NCBI GenBank assembly: GCA_914767715.1
Contig: OU612071.1
Location: 496,001-560,000 of the forward strand
Source: Membranipora membranacea
Taxonomy: Eukaryota; Bryozoa; Gymnolaemata; Cheilostomatida; Membraniporidae
Length of the DNA stretch: 64,000 bases
Direction of reading: 5' to 3'
Below, in pieces: positions 1 through 11,897 of this stretch (its first letter is position 1; every line of letters starts with the position of its first letter). The notes beneath the pieces were generated by a model. The model had not been told where the DNA came from and searched no databases. It was given only the letters and a program-made list of their open reading frames with translations. The position numbers were made by a program, and so were the translations under genes.

Positions 1-1046
1 ACTGCGGCGAAGGTGATATCTCCTGCGAGACAACCGGCTGAGCACACCACTCGCTGTAGATGTTTTTTTAGAGTCTGCATTGCACAAAGACGAGAAAATA
101 TCACTACTAGATGGTAGAGTAGGATGCTTTCGATGAAGGATTTGTAGCATGATGTAATCAATATGGTATCTATTCCCAGATGATACAGCTTGCTCATAAT
201 GTGAAGTCGAGTTCTAGCTTTCTTTACAGTTCGGTTGGCAGAGGCTGTAAAGTCAAGTTTAGTAGTTAGCGTAGTACCAAGATACACAAACTCTGTTACT
301 TGATCGATCGGGGAACCATTTATTACCAGCTGTAGTGTTGTCGGGTTATCCCGTGCATTGCTGAAAACCAGTTCTTTGTTCTTCTTTGAGTTAAGAAGCA
401 GGTCATGTTCGCAGCACCAAGCATATAGATGATCTGCTTCTTGTTGGAGACACGATGCCTGGGTACTCGTGAGAATCTCTAGTATGACTGTGTCATCAGC
501 ATATTTAAGGATTTCGGTATTGGAGTTGAGTGTTGGGATGCTGGATACATAGAATGAGAAAAGTAGCGGACTGAGCACACAGCCTTGAGGGCTCCCAGTA
601 GATAATGTCGTAGATGCTGATACATTGGACGTTGTTATAACACGTTGTGTGCGATTTGTGAGGAAACTGTAAAGCCAGTTAAGAATATTCGGATGAATAT
701 CATAATCACAGAGTCTGGAGATTAGCAGGGACGGATTTATAGTATCAAAGGCGCGGGTGTAGTTAATGAATATTGTTCGAACATAGCTTTTAGCATTATT
801 GTCTAGATGGAGACTTACTGAGTCAATAAGAGTGATGAGCGCATCTTCAGTCGACCGATTGTGCTGATATGCGAACTGTGATGAGTTATCGAGATGTGGG
901 GCTATGCGCCTCACTATCAGCTTCTCAATACACTTTGCTACGACTGTTGTCAAAGCTATGGGCCGGAGGTCTTTCGGTTCTGATGCACCGGAGAGTTTTG
1001 GTAAAGGCTTAAAGTGTTTGTAAATGATCAGGTTTTTTGGTATCAT
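1..1046 (-). mobile_element. LINE reverse transcriptase fragment (CR1/L2-like), cut by window edge
   Basis: The minus strand is open from about 1046 to the window edge and reads as the reverse-transcriptase domain of a non-LTR retrotransposon. Visible motifs in order are a fingers segment with LRPIALTTVVAKCIEKL, the palm motif IFINYTRAFDTI, the GSPQGCVLSPLLFSFY box, the catalytic KYADDTVIL box and a thumb-like segment with LGTTLTTKLDFTASANRTV. The relative nested at 11898-13707 has FIDFSSAFNTI in the palm motif, so the first catalytic Asp appears here as Asn (codon AAC). An in-frame TAG lies 15 bases upstream of the first ATG at 1046, so this copy lacks its 5' part and endonuclease. The 3' end lies beyond base 1. 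It is probably inactive. The clade assignment rests on motif style only. Confidence 0.85.
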
Positions 1047-1145
1047 TCTAGAGATCTCAGTCTAGTTTATTAGAACATTATTCTATGTTCAAAAGCAGCC
1101 TGTGGCCCAGTTTAAGACTTATTTGCCCTCACAGTTGGGATGAGA

Positions 1146-1219
1146 AGGTACTAAAAAGGTACTATTTTTTTCCTTTGGAGTTATGATCACTTGTTAAAAA
1201 TAGTACCTTTCTAGTACCT
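1146..1219. repeat. Short inverted repeat (hairpin), 24-bp arms
   Basis: Bases 1146-1169 are the reverse complement of 1196-1219 with one mismatch; the arms read AGGTACTAAAAAGGTAC onward and are separated by 26 bases. Each arm contains two AGGTAC-type words. It could be a tiny MITE remnant or a chance foldback. No target duplication was recognised. Confidence 0.6.
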
Positions 1220-1459
1220 CAGATTATAATGGGAATATACAGTACTTTGTAACTAAGGCGTATTGTTATGACACAGTGGTTTTGATATTCTACATGTGAT
1301 ATCAAAACACACAGAATTTATCTATTGAATGAATGAGTGAATTACAAGGCATTATTTATCTGTCCCATGCGGTTGAGCTGGTAAAATTGGGTAGTGTATG
1401 ACATTTCATAATTCAATGACAAAGCTAACGATCTAAATCGAACATAGCAAAAAATTACA

Positions 1460-1635
1460 GCTCTAGCTCATCTGACAGTGAGAATGAAAATTACAGGGAG
1501 ATTAACAGCTCTAGTGAGAGCAAGATTGAATATCATTTAGGCGGCATTTGTAGCAAATCGACGTCGAGTCCATTTGATTATCAGAGGGAAAATATCTCTG
1601 AGGTAGTCACACCACTCAAGTTTAAATCTGTATGA
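1460..1635 (+). other. Exon-like open segment, product not recognised
   Basis: After a TTACAG that could be a splice acceptor, the plus strand is open for 58 codons. It begins SSSSDSENENYREINSSSES, a Ser/Asp/Glu-rich stretch, and ends at TGA with TPLKFKSV. The composition looks more like protein than the surrounding AT-rich DNA, but no domain was recognised and no partner exon was found. It may be an exon remnant or chance. Confidence 0.2.
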
Positions 1636-4600
1636 TTTCGGCAACTGGAAATAACCCACAGTGCTTTGGCAGATACAAAATTTTCTGTTAACCATGGTTA
1701 CTGCTCGAGATAGAAATTGGCAATATAAAGGCGGATCAATACATTGCTACGTATTTCAAGGTTTTGTTTACATTAATATGATGAATAAATGAGATTGTGG
1801 CTATGACATTCCAATCAATCTCTGTCTTTAGCCGCATGAAAACCAGTGATATGCTTCAATCATTAGCTTCATGAATAGCGGCTTTCAATAGAATTTCAAT
1901 GAAAGATACAAAATTTACACAGGTAGATTGTGTGTTTTCTTGAAAATATGTATTTCAAAATCGCACAGAAATCTAAAATAAATTCTTTGTAAATCTCGAC
2001 ATTTCAGGCAATAGGATGATTTTGAAATCCAAAGCATGAAATGATAAATAATGAGCGATTTGAGGTTTTGACAATCTTTTCAACAATTTTTGCAAATATT
2101 CTGATGTTTAAACACTCAAGGTTTTTTTGGATAAACTGTGTTGTTTACATTGTGTAAAAACTAGAAATTTCAAGTCACAAAGTAAATTCAACTCAATGAA
2201 TATGTCATTTAGTTGTTCCGTACTTCAGGGTGATGGAAAATGTAAGTGCATTCGACTGCCTCCTAAAGAGGAGTATTGATAATCGTGAATAATTATGATA
2301 CATTAGATTGGATGAAGTTTAGTTTGTGATACCAAATCAGCAAATTATCTTTTGAGAGTCTTATTCCTCTCTACATGAAAAGGTCCATAGAAATAAGGAT
2401 TTACTTAACAAGAAAATATATCTAATAAAAAACACTTTTATTATATATCTTTTTCTAGCAGGGTTAATTATGTTTTTCTCCCAGGGTATTATTATATTAA
2501 CGCAATGTCTCCCATGAATTTTATTATTCAACCTTTTCTGTCATAAAAAGATCCATCGCTGATTGCTTTTACTTGTTGCTAGTCTGTTACTGTTAGCTTC
2601 CATCTAAAATCTACAGTAAGATTTTATATCCTGTCAGCTTACTTATAATCTGCAGAAATCTCTGATGTGTGACCATGTTAACTTTTATTACTAGATGTAA
2701 ATCTCAAACTGTGTACAATTTTATCAGGAATTTTTTTTTCTATTTTATTAGTGTTTTACGCTACGGTAAATACTATAATTGTACTCACTAATTGAGTATG
2801 TGATGTTCTGCCGCCATCATTGTAAATAGAGGATTAAGTCTGTTGATATTGCTTTTTGTCTTTTTTTATCAGAAGTGAGTTTTTTATTTTTAGACTGTTG
2901 GAGAGAATTGAATCTAATAATATTTCAGGTGTTTTTTTATCCATTTACTACACAATCTGTACTCGTTGTTTGGTATACACCTAGTAAGGCATTTCTGATA
3001 GTTTATGAGGTTTAACGATATTATGATTGGTTAATTATTGCGGTCAGTATATTTGATTGAAGTTTGTTTAGATGTTATGAATATAATTCTGGTCAATAGA
3101 GAAAATAATATATCAGTGTTAGTTTCTCCATTTTTTTTAATTTGAAGCGGCAAGTAATTTCCACAGTCGAGTTTGTACTAAATCTCAGTCAGCTCCTCAT
3201 CGCTGCCCTAAAAGAGTTCATGACTGTCTTAGCTCTAGTTCTAAATAGAGAGTGATTGAGAATGAAAATTTTTGGGCCGCCGGCTGAGATGTCCAGTATA
3301 CACATCATCAAAGCTGAGGTCTTAGATCAATTATTCAGTCATGCCAAAATAAAGGCTTGTGCTAGCATAATGTGGAGAGAATCACAAAATTCGTGCGATT
3401 TGTTTAATGAAGGGTTGATATGTCCTGAAGTGAGAACCTTCTAACAAAAGTCTCACCTGTTTTCAGATCCAGCTCAGCAGTATTTCTGACCTCACTCTTG
3501 ATCTTTTGAACTATAGGCTTATAGCAGGCTTGACAAGTCTGCTTACAGCCCTCGGTCCAGTCAGTGTGCTGATCCTCCTAACTAAACCATAAACTGAAGT
3601 CCTGTCAACACTCTCACAGCTCATCATCAATCATTATCAATAAGGTGGGCTATCCTCCTGCGCCATGGCCCGCCTCAAAACATTATGTTTGGGTCAACCT
3701 AAAACAAAATGCCTCGTATCATTGTTCAAAATTGGTTGCAGAGAGGGATTGAGCGTGTCAAAGATCAATGTTGGCATATCATCCCCAAAGCCTTCTCTGT
3801 GGTGGTCAATAGACTCAGAATTTGATGAAAAATTACTCACACAAACACAATTAGTACTATTATAATCAGTAAACTATGAAACAAGGCACAGCTGCACAGC
3901 TGCAGAACCCCTACAATTTTGATTGAAAGCAGTCATTATATAACATTATACCCCATCAGTCTACCTTCAGCTTCCATAAAGTATTATAATTAGAGATGGA
4001 CAAAAATCTGAATCTCACCAAATGAGGTGAATAGCTCTCTGATACTTTCTCTTACCAATCCCAAAGGACTCTATCTCGATAAGTCTGCTCACCACTTGAG
4101 CACTAATATTGGTGAGCACCGAGTGTAAATCTATAAAGTACAGATCAGTCTGGTCACATATCTATAGAGATGTAGCCGCATGTATCAATAGCAGTGAACT
4201 TCTTTAGTATGTTTATTTGTGGGTAACATTTCTGTGTTTAAAGACAAACAATTTTTTATCATTGCTGTCAATTTCATTGGTTTTACCACACAGCACTCAT
4301 ATCTGAGAGACAGACTGGTAGATATTGCTCCTCAGTCAGACTTGACCACAATATTTCAGTTGGTTCCAACCGATTCAGATTATTTTTGTTATGAGCAGCT
4401 ATTTAAATTCTTTATACCACTCAGAATACTGTGTCATTCTGGTTCATTTAAATACTAAATGCAGATAATTCTGAATAAAACTGAATAATCATAGTAATAA
4501 AAAATCAAAATGAATCAGATTAACAATGATTTAAGGAGGAACTTCTCATCAAGTTAGATAAATAATATTTATTTACAGACATCAATGCACACTTAGAGTT

Positions 4601-5179
4601 TACAGGCGTAACAATATATGGTTAATTCAACTTTCAGACAGACAAAGGAAAAATAATACTAAAGCTTCTTCTCGTCAAGCTGACAGTGCTGATTCATCTG
4701 GGAGCTATTCTCACTACATACATATAATATTATTGGAACTAAAAGTAAACTGTAAATTGCACAAAATTGTTTATTTTAGGAGGAGTTAACCTTTTACAGG
4801 CGATACTATAGGATGCCACATGGATTATATGGAGTAAGCACTGCTGTTGAGATGAGGTCTTTGAAGTGGCCTCTTCCATCATGTTACCGGCCTTTACTTC
4901 TTTTTTTTTCGGAGATGACAAAATACTGTTCTTTTGTTTCGTCATCAAAACCTGCCGAACATATATGTATAAGACATGAGACCAGTCAGGTCTTCTCTTC
5001 AGCATATTTTGGAAGCCAAATTTATTCATGTAAGGCATTTTGATAACACAATAAACATATTATTACTATGTGTCAGACATACATAACTCGCGCACATCTT
5101 TATATTATATTTTCATGAAAACTTACCAACCTTTGTTGCACCGTCTTCTCTTATAGGCCTTAGTCTCGTTTTTGTCTGT
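1636..5179. other. AT-rich stretch without a recognised gene
   Basis: Only short open frames with no recognisable domain are present, on both strands. The sequence has many T-runs and A/T tracts. It lies 3' of the ankyrin/nucleotidyltransferase gene and may contain its 3' UTR on the minus strand. One minus-strand open segment (about 4739-5038) is Lys/Ser-rich and could be part of the transcript, but no domain supports it. Confidence 0.5.
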
Positions 5180-5238
5180 TCAAAGATTCTTGCGCAACAA
5201 TTCTTCACGCATCGGAAGTAAGACATCAGCACTATCAC
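5180..5238 (-). CDS. Candidate last coding exon of the ankyrin/nucleotidyltransferase/TPR gene
   Basis: On the minus strand a CTTACAG acceptor ends just before 5238. Entered in phase 1, the exon adds GDSADVLLPMREELLRKNL followed by TGA at 5182-5180. It joins in frame either to the 18-base microexon (5946-5963) or directly to the donor at 6331, because both upstream ends are in phase 1. The alternative is that the large exon simply reads through its donor to a TGA at 6314. Phase agreement supports the splice, but the segment has no domain to confirm it. Confidence 0.4.
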
Positions 5239-5479
5239 CTGTAAGCGCAGAGCTGTCAGTTTTATATCAATAAATCTAAGGTTGTCTAAAGGAGAATTTC
5301 AATGAGATTATCATGAGCAACATGAAAACTAATGACATGATCTTATCACACAATGCCAATACCAATGCTGGAATTGCTAATTATCAGCAGCAGAAATAGG
5401 AGCCACAGCTATGCTGATAGTCCAGCTATTAAATAATTAGCTAAAGTTGAGCAGAGACAGAACTAAACCAAGTCACAAT

Positions 5480-6060
5480 AAGCAATGGTGTATGAGGCAG
5501 AAAATGCATATGCGTGCGTTTTAATATTTTGCCGGCATCTTTTCCCTTTAATTTTGGAAGCTATCATGAAATATTAAACATAGGTTATTGAATAATAGCC
5601 GTGCCCCAATGCAAGTTAGTGGCATCAAATTACCAACCAGAAAGTATTGTCTGACTTTAAGCAATCTATACGGTATTTAGATATCTGAATTTCTGAAAGG
5701 TGTTATATCAGTGTGAGCCTGAGTTAGATCTAAAGCTTTAAAAACACATGCTTAAATGCTGAGCCTACTCGATGTGCAAGCTGAACTTCCAGGACAGTTA
5801 GGGTGGGCAAGGAAGCTGTAGTACGCAAAAAATGTCCAACTTGTGACTTATATGTATTACGTTCAATGCCGTCGATTGCATAAGTGAAACCTGATACAGG
5901 GGTCAGATGCCATGACAATTGCGACGAGGTGAAGGGAAAACTTACCTCTGCGCATTTGTTTAGCTGAAATGTAAGAAATAAAAGGTGTGAGATTTGTGAG
6001 TAGGCTTGGTTATAATTTAATCAATGAAGAGTTGGCAGTCTCCAGACAGTGCGACTTAAG
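5480..6060 (+). repeat. Diverged partial copy of the RLE-type LINE 3' end
   Basis: This stretch parallels 14120-14760 in the same orientation with many substitutions and small gaps. Shared landmarks in the same order are ATGAGGCAGAAA, TTGCC(A/G)GCAT, GTGAG.CTGAG.TAGATCTAA, a GACTTGTG..TAT segment, and CAATGAAGAGTTGGCAG at the end. It covers only the end of the coding region and the 3' UTR, as expected for a 5'-truncated retrotransposition. It lies between coding exons of the minus-strand ankyrin/nucleotidyltransferase gene and covers the candidate microexon. Confidence 0.65.
5946..5963 (-). CDS. Candidate 18-base microexon of the ankyrin/nucleotidyltransferase/TPR gene
   Basis: On the minus strand a CATTTCAG acceptor is followed by 18 bases and a consensus GTAAGTTTT donor. 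In the phase set by the upstream donor (phase 1) it reads AKQMRR and leaves phase 1, matching the next acceptor at 5238. Because it is 18 bases long it can be included or skipped without changing frame. It lies inside sequence that looks LINE-derived, so it could be an exonised fragment or a chance pair of splice signals. Confidence 0.3.
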
Positions 6061-6330
6061 GTTTCACAAACAAATGCCTCAGTTCAGTGATTGATATGTG
6101 GTGTCAAGATGAACTGCTATATATCTTTTGAATATTTGACAAGCTAGATTTGCCATTTTCAATCAAATTTCTTCCGATGTTGTATTGAAAATTTATTCAA
6201 TTCTTTACAAGTTTAGTAACAGACCAATAGCCTCTTGACTTTTTTTGACAGGTTGCAGTTTTTTCTGTTTATGTAGTACTCTCACATGATATAAGACTTT
6301 GTGCGGATTGATCTCATGAATTCTTCTCAC

Positions 6331-9160
6331 CTTTACTGCAGTGCTGACTGACATATCTATCTAAACTCTTCTTCTCCTCACCGCGTCGTTCCTCCATCTT
6401 TCTTGCTTTTTCCTCTAGAGCTTTTGCTTGTTCATTTTGTCCAAGAGCTCTTAGAATGTTACCTCTTTCTGTCATAAGAGCAGCGTACTCCTCATTACAG
6501 GACGATTCTCTGTAAGCCTCTTCCATATAACCTTGCGCTTCAAACAGTGAATCATTTGCCTTCTTCACGTCACCATTCTCTTTCTCTATTCCAGCAATAG
6601 CCACAAGAACTCGGGCAGCATGCAGATTTGAACGATTTTCATGGTACACCTTTAAGGCCGCCGTGTAATGCTTGTTTGCTAGCCCCAAATCTCCACCATT
6701 GCGCTTTGCCAAGTCACCTCGTGTTTTCTCTAGTCTCCCATAGTCTCCATGAGTCGGCTGATTTGGATGAGCTTCGTTGAGTGTCATCTTAGCTGTCTGA
6801 TACCACTGATCAATATCTTCTGGTTTTTCAGCGTCATCTGTTGTCTCAACGTCACAGTCAAACAAGATACTTCTCAGCAGGTCATCCTCTGGAAGCAGCT
6901 CAAGTCCAGGTCCCAGGTTACCAGTCGCATGCAGTGCACCTTGAATCAAGCTGATTTCACACTCAAGACTTTTCCTTCGATCATCATCAGTTATCAGCTT
7001 TTTGGTGATGTCTGAGGCAGTGTCAACATATTGCCTATGTCCAAACTTTTCTGCTAGTTCAGTGAGAATTGCTGCCTTTGTATTGCCGTCAACGTTTTTG
7101 TCAATTACCAATTTCAAGCCTAGACACCGAGACTTTGTGAAGTATTGCTGAGAGATGTCCTTGTTGCCATTCTTAGCGAAAATTTCACCAATAGCATAGA
7201 CACAGTGTGCTGCTTCTCTAGAAGGATTGTTAACATATTTAAGTCTGCCTTCCAAACTCAGCCGATCGAATCCTTCAATCAAGCCTAGATCACTGCACTT
7301 CCCGCCCGTTGCTGCATAGAGAATGAGCTCCTTGAGAACTTTGAACAGCATTTGCAAAGGTTTCACTCTATTAGAGGACAGCTGCATTAGAACTTTGGCT
7401 GTTTCAAGCAGCACAACAGCCTTTTCCACTGGTGAACTCTTTTCAGTCAAACTGTTCAGGGATATCTCACGTTGTACAGTAATGCTTTCCTCGTGTGATT
7501 GTTGAGTCGGATATGAATGTTTCAGAGCTAACTCATACGCTTTCTTAGCATCTTTAAGCTTCCCCATCCCGTTGTTACACCTTCCCATACCCCTGTAGAC
7601 CTCAGTTAGCTTGACTCCGTACTCTGTAAGCCTCAGCCTGTCATCATGTAGACGCTGGTACAGCTCCAGGGCCTGTTCGTAGTTCTTTAACTGGAGATGA
7701 GAATGTGCCAGAGTGTAACAAGTATTCAGATCATCAGTAGCTATATGGGCTTGAACAACTTTGCTCCATTGAAGAGAAAAGAAGTCTGCGAGAGAAGAAC
7801 TCATGGGGTTTTCATTTACCTCCATTTTAGTGGCCTGCTTTACATCTTTTGCTGTCGAAAGGTTATTCATGATGGAAAGGTGATACTGCATATCTAGTAT
7901 ACTCTTGCTTAGGGTGTAGAACTCCTCTGTTGCTATTCTCCAGAGTTTACGACCAACAAAGACAAACTTCTCCTCTCCTCCATGTCTAGCCATGATTATA
8001 TCTGTCTCTGTTTCCTCTGTATTCCCTGTGGTGAACTCATCACGCTTAGCGTCCATGTATAAATAGCACCTCAGACGTGAGTAGGATGCAAAGGCAAGAA
8101 GAAACTGAAGTGAGTGTGCGAAACTCCTTTTTGACTCTTTTCTCCATGTTTCCAATGTTCGCCATGAGTCACGCTCTGAAGAACAGTTGATGATTGCGCT
8201 GTCTAAAAGAACAAGTGATGGGAACCGATAGAGTAAAGTTTTAGCGTTCAATGTAAATCCTGCCGAATAATCATCAAACTGAGGCTGAAATCTGTACCGC
8301 TTTATGTCACTGTGCAGCATCTGCAGGCTCACACTTAGTCTGTCAGAGTTTATGTTCTTGTCTATGGGCTTTCTTTTAGCCTCAAAGCTTTTGAGCAGAG
8401 TGTCTTTTTTTACATGCGAGTATATAAGAGAGGTGAATCTCAGCATAGCAGTAATATCACCTTTTATAGCCTCTTCAGGGTCTGGGTGTTTGAAAGTTTC
8501 CTTATATACTTTACTGAGTGCACTTGGAGTAGTAAGAAACTGATTGGGATGCTCAGAATTTCCTGTCGGGACATTCCCTGATGTTTTAGTTATCCCATCG
8601 ATTTGGTAGCCATGATCCCTTCCATCAACATACCATCCTGACAGTTCCTTAATGTCTAGTGAGCTCAGCTTTGTTTCCCTGAGGGCACCGATGTAGAAAT
8701 ATGTCATGACTGCCAGCCGCTCAAAATACTCAGTGTGACGAGCTTTCTGAATCAGAAAAAGGTACTCAATATCAGAATAAGGTGTCGCCTCACCTCTACC
8801 TAGTGAGCCTATCCCAACCACAGAGAATACACAAGGAGGCTCAGCCTTAATACTCTCTAGAGACTTCTCAACAACAAGAGCAGCGAATTCCTTCATCTTC
8901 TCATTAGAATATTTCACGAGTTGTTCCATTTCTTGGTTTTGATAACGCGGTGTCTTCCTCTCCAGTTCCGTTATCTGATATTTTAGCTCACTTCTAATTG
9001 AGGAGAGTCTGTCATGTAGAGCTTCAACATTCTTGTAGAAGAACTCAGCACTTAAGTTCTCGTCAAAATAAGTCTGGAGTGCTGCCCAGGCTTTCCTGTT
9101 CCATGGATCATCCAGTGACGAACTGAATCTCACAGCAGCTGAGTTGTATAGGGTGAATGC
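6331..9160 (-). CDS. Nucleotidyltransferase-like + TPR-like exon (exon 3 of the ankyrin gene)
   Basis: This large exon adds about 943 residues. The minus-strand acceptor (TACAG) ends at 9161, and the frame opens with AFTLYNSAAVRFSSSLDD, so the first in-frame GTG at 9133 is not a real start. About 110-125 residues further on lies GSLGRGEATPYSDIE, the GS...SDxE pattern of the nucleotidyltransferase fold, as in the DUF294/GlnD-type families, with candidate metal-binding Asp and Glu. The middle and C-terminal parts contain helical repeats that resemble TPRs, for example NYEQALELYQRLHDD and GMGKLKDAKKAYELALKH, then a charged coiled-coil-like tail. The frame ends at a donor-like AAAG|GTGAGA at 6331, or reads on to TGA at 6314. 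Substrate and biological role are unknown. Phase-0 joining to 15963-16109 links it to the ankyrin exon. Confidence 0.85.
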
Positions 9161-9606
9161 CTGTATTATAAATATGATGATATTTCATTTGGTTTTTAAG
9201 CAATTCAGAAAAGTTTCCCAATGGAATGGATTGATACAAACTCATTAATTTGTTGATACTAATCAAAGTGAAGAGCTACAAATCTCCTTCGTCTGTTCTG
9301 TCTGTCAGTAAGAGATTGTGAGTGTGAGAGGAAGCTAAGTGTTAATGCTACCTCCAACAGTAAGTATAACACCAAAAGCATCAATATCACCGTCATATTC
9401 AAATGATAATTTCTAATTCATGATAGTGTTCCATTCATGACATCACACTCACAACACAAAGATTTCACCAACTTCAGGGGGCCATGGTCATTAGGGCATT
9501 TCAAATATATTTATATCTCGTGAACCTATAACTATAATTGGTTGAGAAACGTTTTGAAGAATTTTGTTTCTATAAATATTGCCAGTTTTAGCTGCATACT
9601 GAGGCT

Positions 9607-9616
9607 ATTTAAAAGG
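9607..9616. repeat. Target-site duplication, left copy (10 bp)
   Basis: ATTTAAAAGG immediately precedes the left terminal inverted repeat. The identical 10 bases follow the right inverted repeat at 15781-15790. Confidence 0.85.
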
Positions 9617-9879
9617 CGGTGCCGGAACTTTGCCGACCTGCCGACTGCCGACAGGCCTGTTTTTCAGATATTTCAGTCTTAGCATTTGATTTCCAACCTA
9701 AATGCAAAATGCAAGTGCATATGCTAACAGTATGCAAGTGCATATACTAACAGTACCCCCAGCACATGTTGGCAACCCATTTAGGGCAGTTAACTGACTG
9801 AACTTACCATGTTTCCTTGCTTCTTCCCCCCTTCTTCCTCTCCCTTGTGAAAAATTTTCTTTTTGCATGGGACCGCCAT
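9617..9879 (+). repeat. Left terminal inverted repeat
   Basis: Begins CGGTGCCGGAACTTTGCCG, carries two tandem words of the type AAGTGCATATNCTAACAGTA, and ends near GCATGGGACCGCCAT. Its reverse complement is found at 15535-15780 with a few substitutions and short gaps. Confidence 0.9.
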
Positions 9880-10026
9880 CTTTCTTTGAAATGTTTTGGG
9901 AAATGCGCTCTCATTCTCATTTTGAAAAGACAACCCTCATGCTTTTTGAAAGAAACATTGCCTCTTTATTGTTATTCAATAAAATACAAATGTTGGAATT
10001 TTTATCCAGGATGAAAACCAAAGTTG

Positions 10027-10094
10027 TTGACTCATGGTTTCTAGCTGAAGACCTGTGTGTTGTGCAGTGGTACGCCACCACTGTATGTTGTATC
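10027..10094 (+). repeat. Direct repeat flanking the RLE-type LINE, left copy
   Basis: Begins TTGACTCATGGTTTCTAGC and ends GTATGTTGTATC. It recurs at 14914-14982 with a single 1-base insertion. The LINE homology begins just after it, so it is a candidate long target-site duplication. Confidence 0.8.
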
Positions 10095-11719
10095 CTGAAC
10101 AATGGATTCATTGATCCATCAGTTCAGAAGCCAGGCATCCCAGGATTCCCTGGATGTCTTGAGCATGTGAGCATGATTTGGTCAGCAATAAAATCTGATA
10201 AACAAGCAAAATCAAACCTTGAGGTAATCTGGTTGGATTTGGCGAATGCCTATGGTTCTGTACCGCACAGCATAATTGACCTCGCACTATCACACTTCTG
10301 GGTGCCCGACAGGCTAAGGGTTATGGTTGAGTGCTACTATAAAAAGTTCAAAATGCGATTCACTACTAAGAACTTTACAACGAGCTGGCAAGAGCTGGCA
10401 GTAGGCATCCCTATGGGATGTGCTATATCACCTTTGCTATTCGTTATGGTGATGGAGTTAGTTATGCGGAATTCACAAGGCAGTGTGAATGGGATCCAAA
10501 TTGCGAATAACCAGATACTACCGCCGATGAGGGCCTTTATGGATGATATTACAATAATATCACCAGATAAGGCCCAGGTTGTAGCTTCAATCGATAGACT
10601 GCATGAGTTGATAGAGAGATGTGCGATGCAATTCAAACCTAGCAAGAGCCGGTCCCTGTCCTTGTGTACTATACCTACTTCATAGGAACAGAGCGTATTC
10701 CCACGCTTGCAGAGCAGCCTGTCAAGAGCTTAGGAAGATGGTATAGTTTACCGATCACAGACAGGTTTCGCGGAAACGAAGTGAAAAAGCAACTCATTAC
10801 AGGGCTGGATGCGGTTGAAAAATGTGGTCTGTCTGGTAAATACAAAGCCTGGATTCTCAACTTTGCACTCATGCCTCGAATTCTGTGGCCTCTGACAGTT
10901 TATGATGTTCCGCTAACACCAGTTGAGAGAATGGAGCAAATGATTAACAAGCACATGCGTAAGTGGCTCGGAGTTCCAAAGAGCTTCAACACTAATGCAC
11001 TGTATGCCAGTTTGTTTACTCTTTCACTACCTATGAAATCGCTTGTGGAAGAGTACAAAACATCAAAGGCGAGACTGGATATGATGTTGAACGAGTCACC
11101 AGACCAGGTGATAAGGGAATGTGCTCCAACACTTGACACTGGTAAAAAATGGTCTGTCACAGAGACTGTCAGAGATGCCAAATCTCGACTGGAGATAAGT
11201 GAGATTGTGGGTGCTGTGTCAACTGCACGTCATGGCATCGGCTTGGAAGCAAACCGGTGGTTCTCAAAGGAAAGCCCAAAGGTTAGACGGGAGATGGTAG
11301 TTGATGAGGTGCGAAAGATGGAAGAGGAGCGCCGCCAGACACAAGCAGTAGGCCAAGCCCAACAAAGCAGGTGGACTTGTTGGGAGTCTGTTGAGCAGCG
11401 TCAGTTCAAATGGACAGAATTGTGGTCAATGGAGCCACAAAGGATCAAATTTCTGGTTGGTGCAGCTTATGATCAACTACCGACCCCGGCAAACCTGGAA
11501 CGCTGGAATTTAACCGAGAACTTGAAATGCGCCGAGTGCTCAGCTAAGGGCACACTTCGACATATACTGTCAAATTGCCAACAGAGCCTGGGAAGATACA
11601 CATATAGGCATAATCAAGTCCTGAAAGTGTTGTGTAAATATGTCACGGAGAAGCGTGAATAATATGCTAATGCTGGTGGTGAAGCGCGTGAAAAGATATT
11701 GCGCAAAAAGGGATTGATG
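10095..11719 (+). pseudogene. RLE-type LINE: reverse transcriptase and zinc-knuckle part (5'-truncated, frameshifted)
   Basis: The frame opens in the middle of a reverse transcriptase: NGFIDPSVQKPGIPGFPGC, then the first catalytic motif VIWLDLANAYGSVPH, the GIPMGCAISPLLF box and the catalytic AFMDDITII box. After KPSKSRSLSL the reading frame shifts at about 10665-10685 and continues as EQPVKSLGRWY, with a few residues apparently lost. A thumb region follows, then a C-x2-C-x7-H-x4-C knuckle (CAECSAKGTLRHILSNC), as in R2/R4/NeSL-like LINEs. A TAA at 11660 ends the second frame. Upstream protein (N-terminal zinc fingers) is absent, so the copy is 5'-truncated. The C-terminal part resumes at about 13770 after the nested LINE. 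Confidence 0.8.
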
Positions 11720-11822
11720 AACAACAATGAATTTTATCAAGTATTGATAACAATACAATATATATACATACTATGTATATATATTGTATTGTTATCAATA
11801 CTTGATAAAATTCATTGTTGTT
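11720..11822. repeat. Perfect 51-bp palindrome with one-base spacer
   Basis: Bases 11720-11770 are the exact reverse complement of 11772-11822, with a single C between them. The arms run from AACAACAATGAATTTTATC to TATATATACATA. The palindrome lies where the RLE-type LINE sequence stops and the 3' flank of the nested LINE begins. Confidence 0.95.
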
Positions 11823-11897
11823 TTGCTCTGTGATGCCAAAAAAATATAAAATAAATTATAAATAAAAAATATAAAAAATATCTATAAAATGTCCAAA

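Noticed and set aside
9133-9133. GTG at 9133 as the start of the 939-residue nucleotidyltransferase protein
   Set aside because: Animals rarely start at GTG, and the frame continues upstream to a splice acceptor at 9161 with a phase that matches the preceding exon.
9867-10026. Start of the RLE LINE protein at ATG 9867
   Set aside because: This ATG lies in the terminal inverted repeat of the outer element; LINE homology begins only near 10095.
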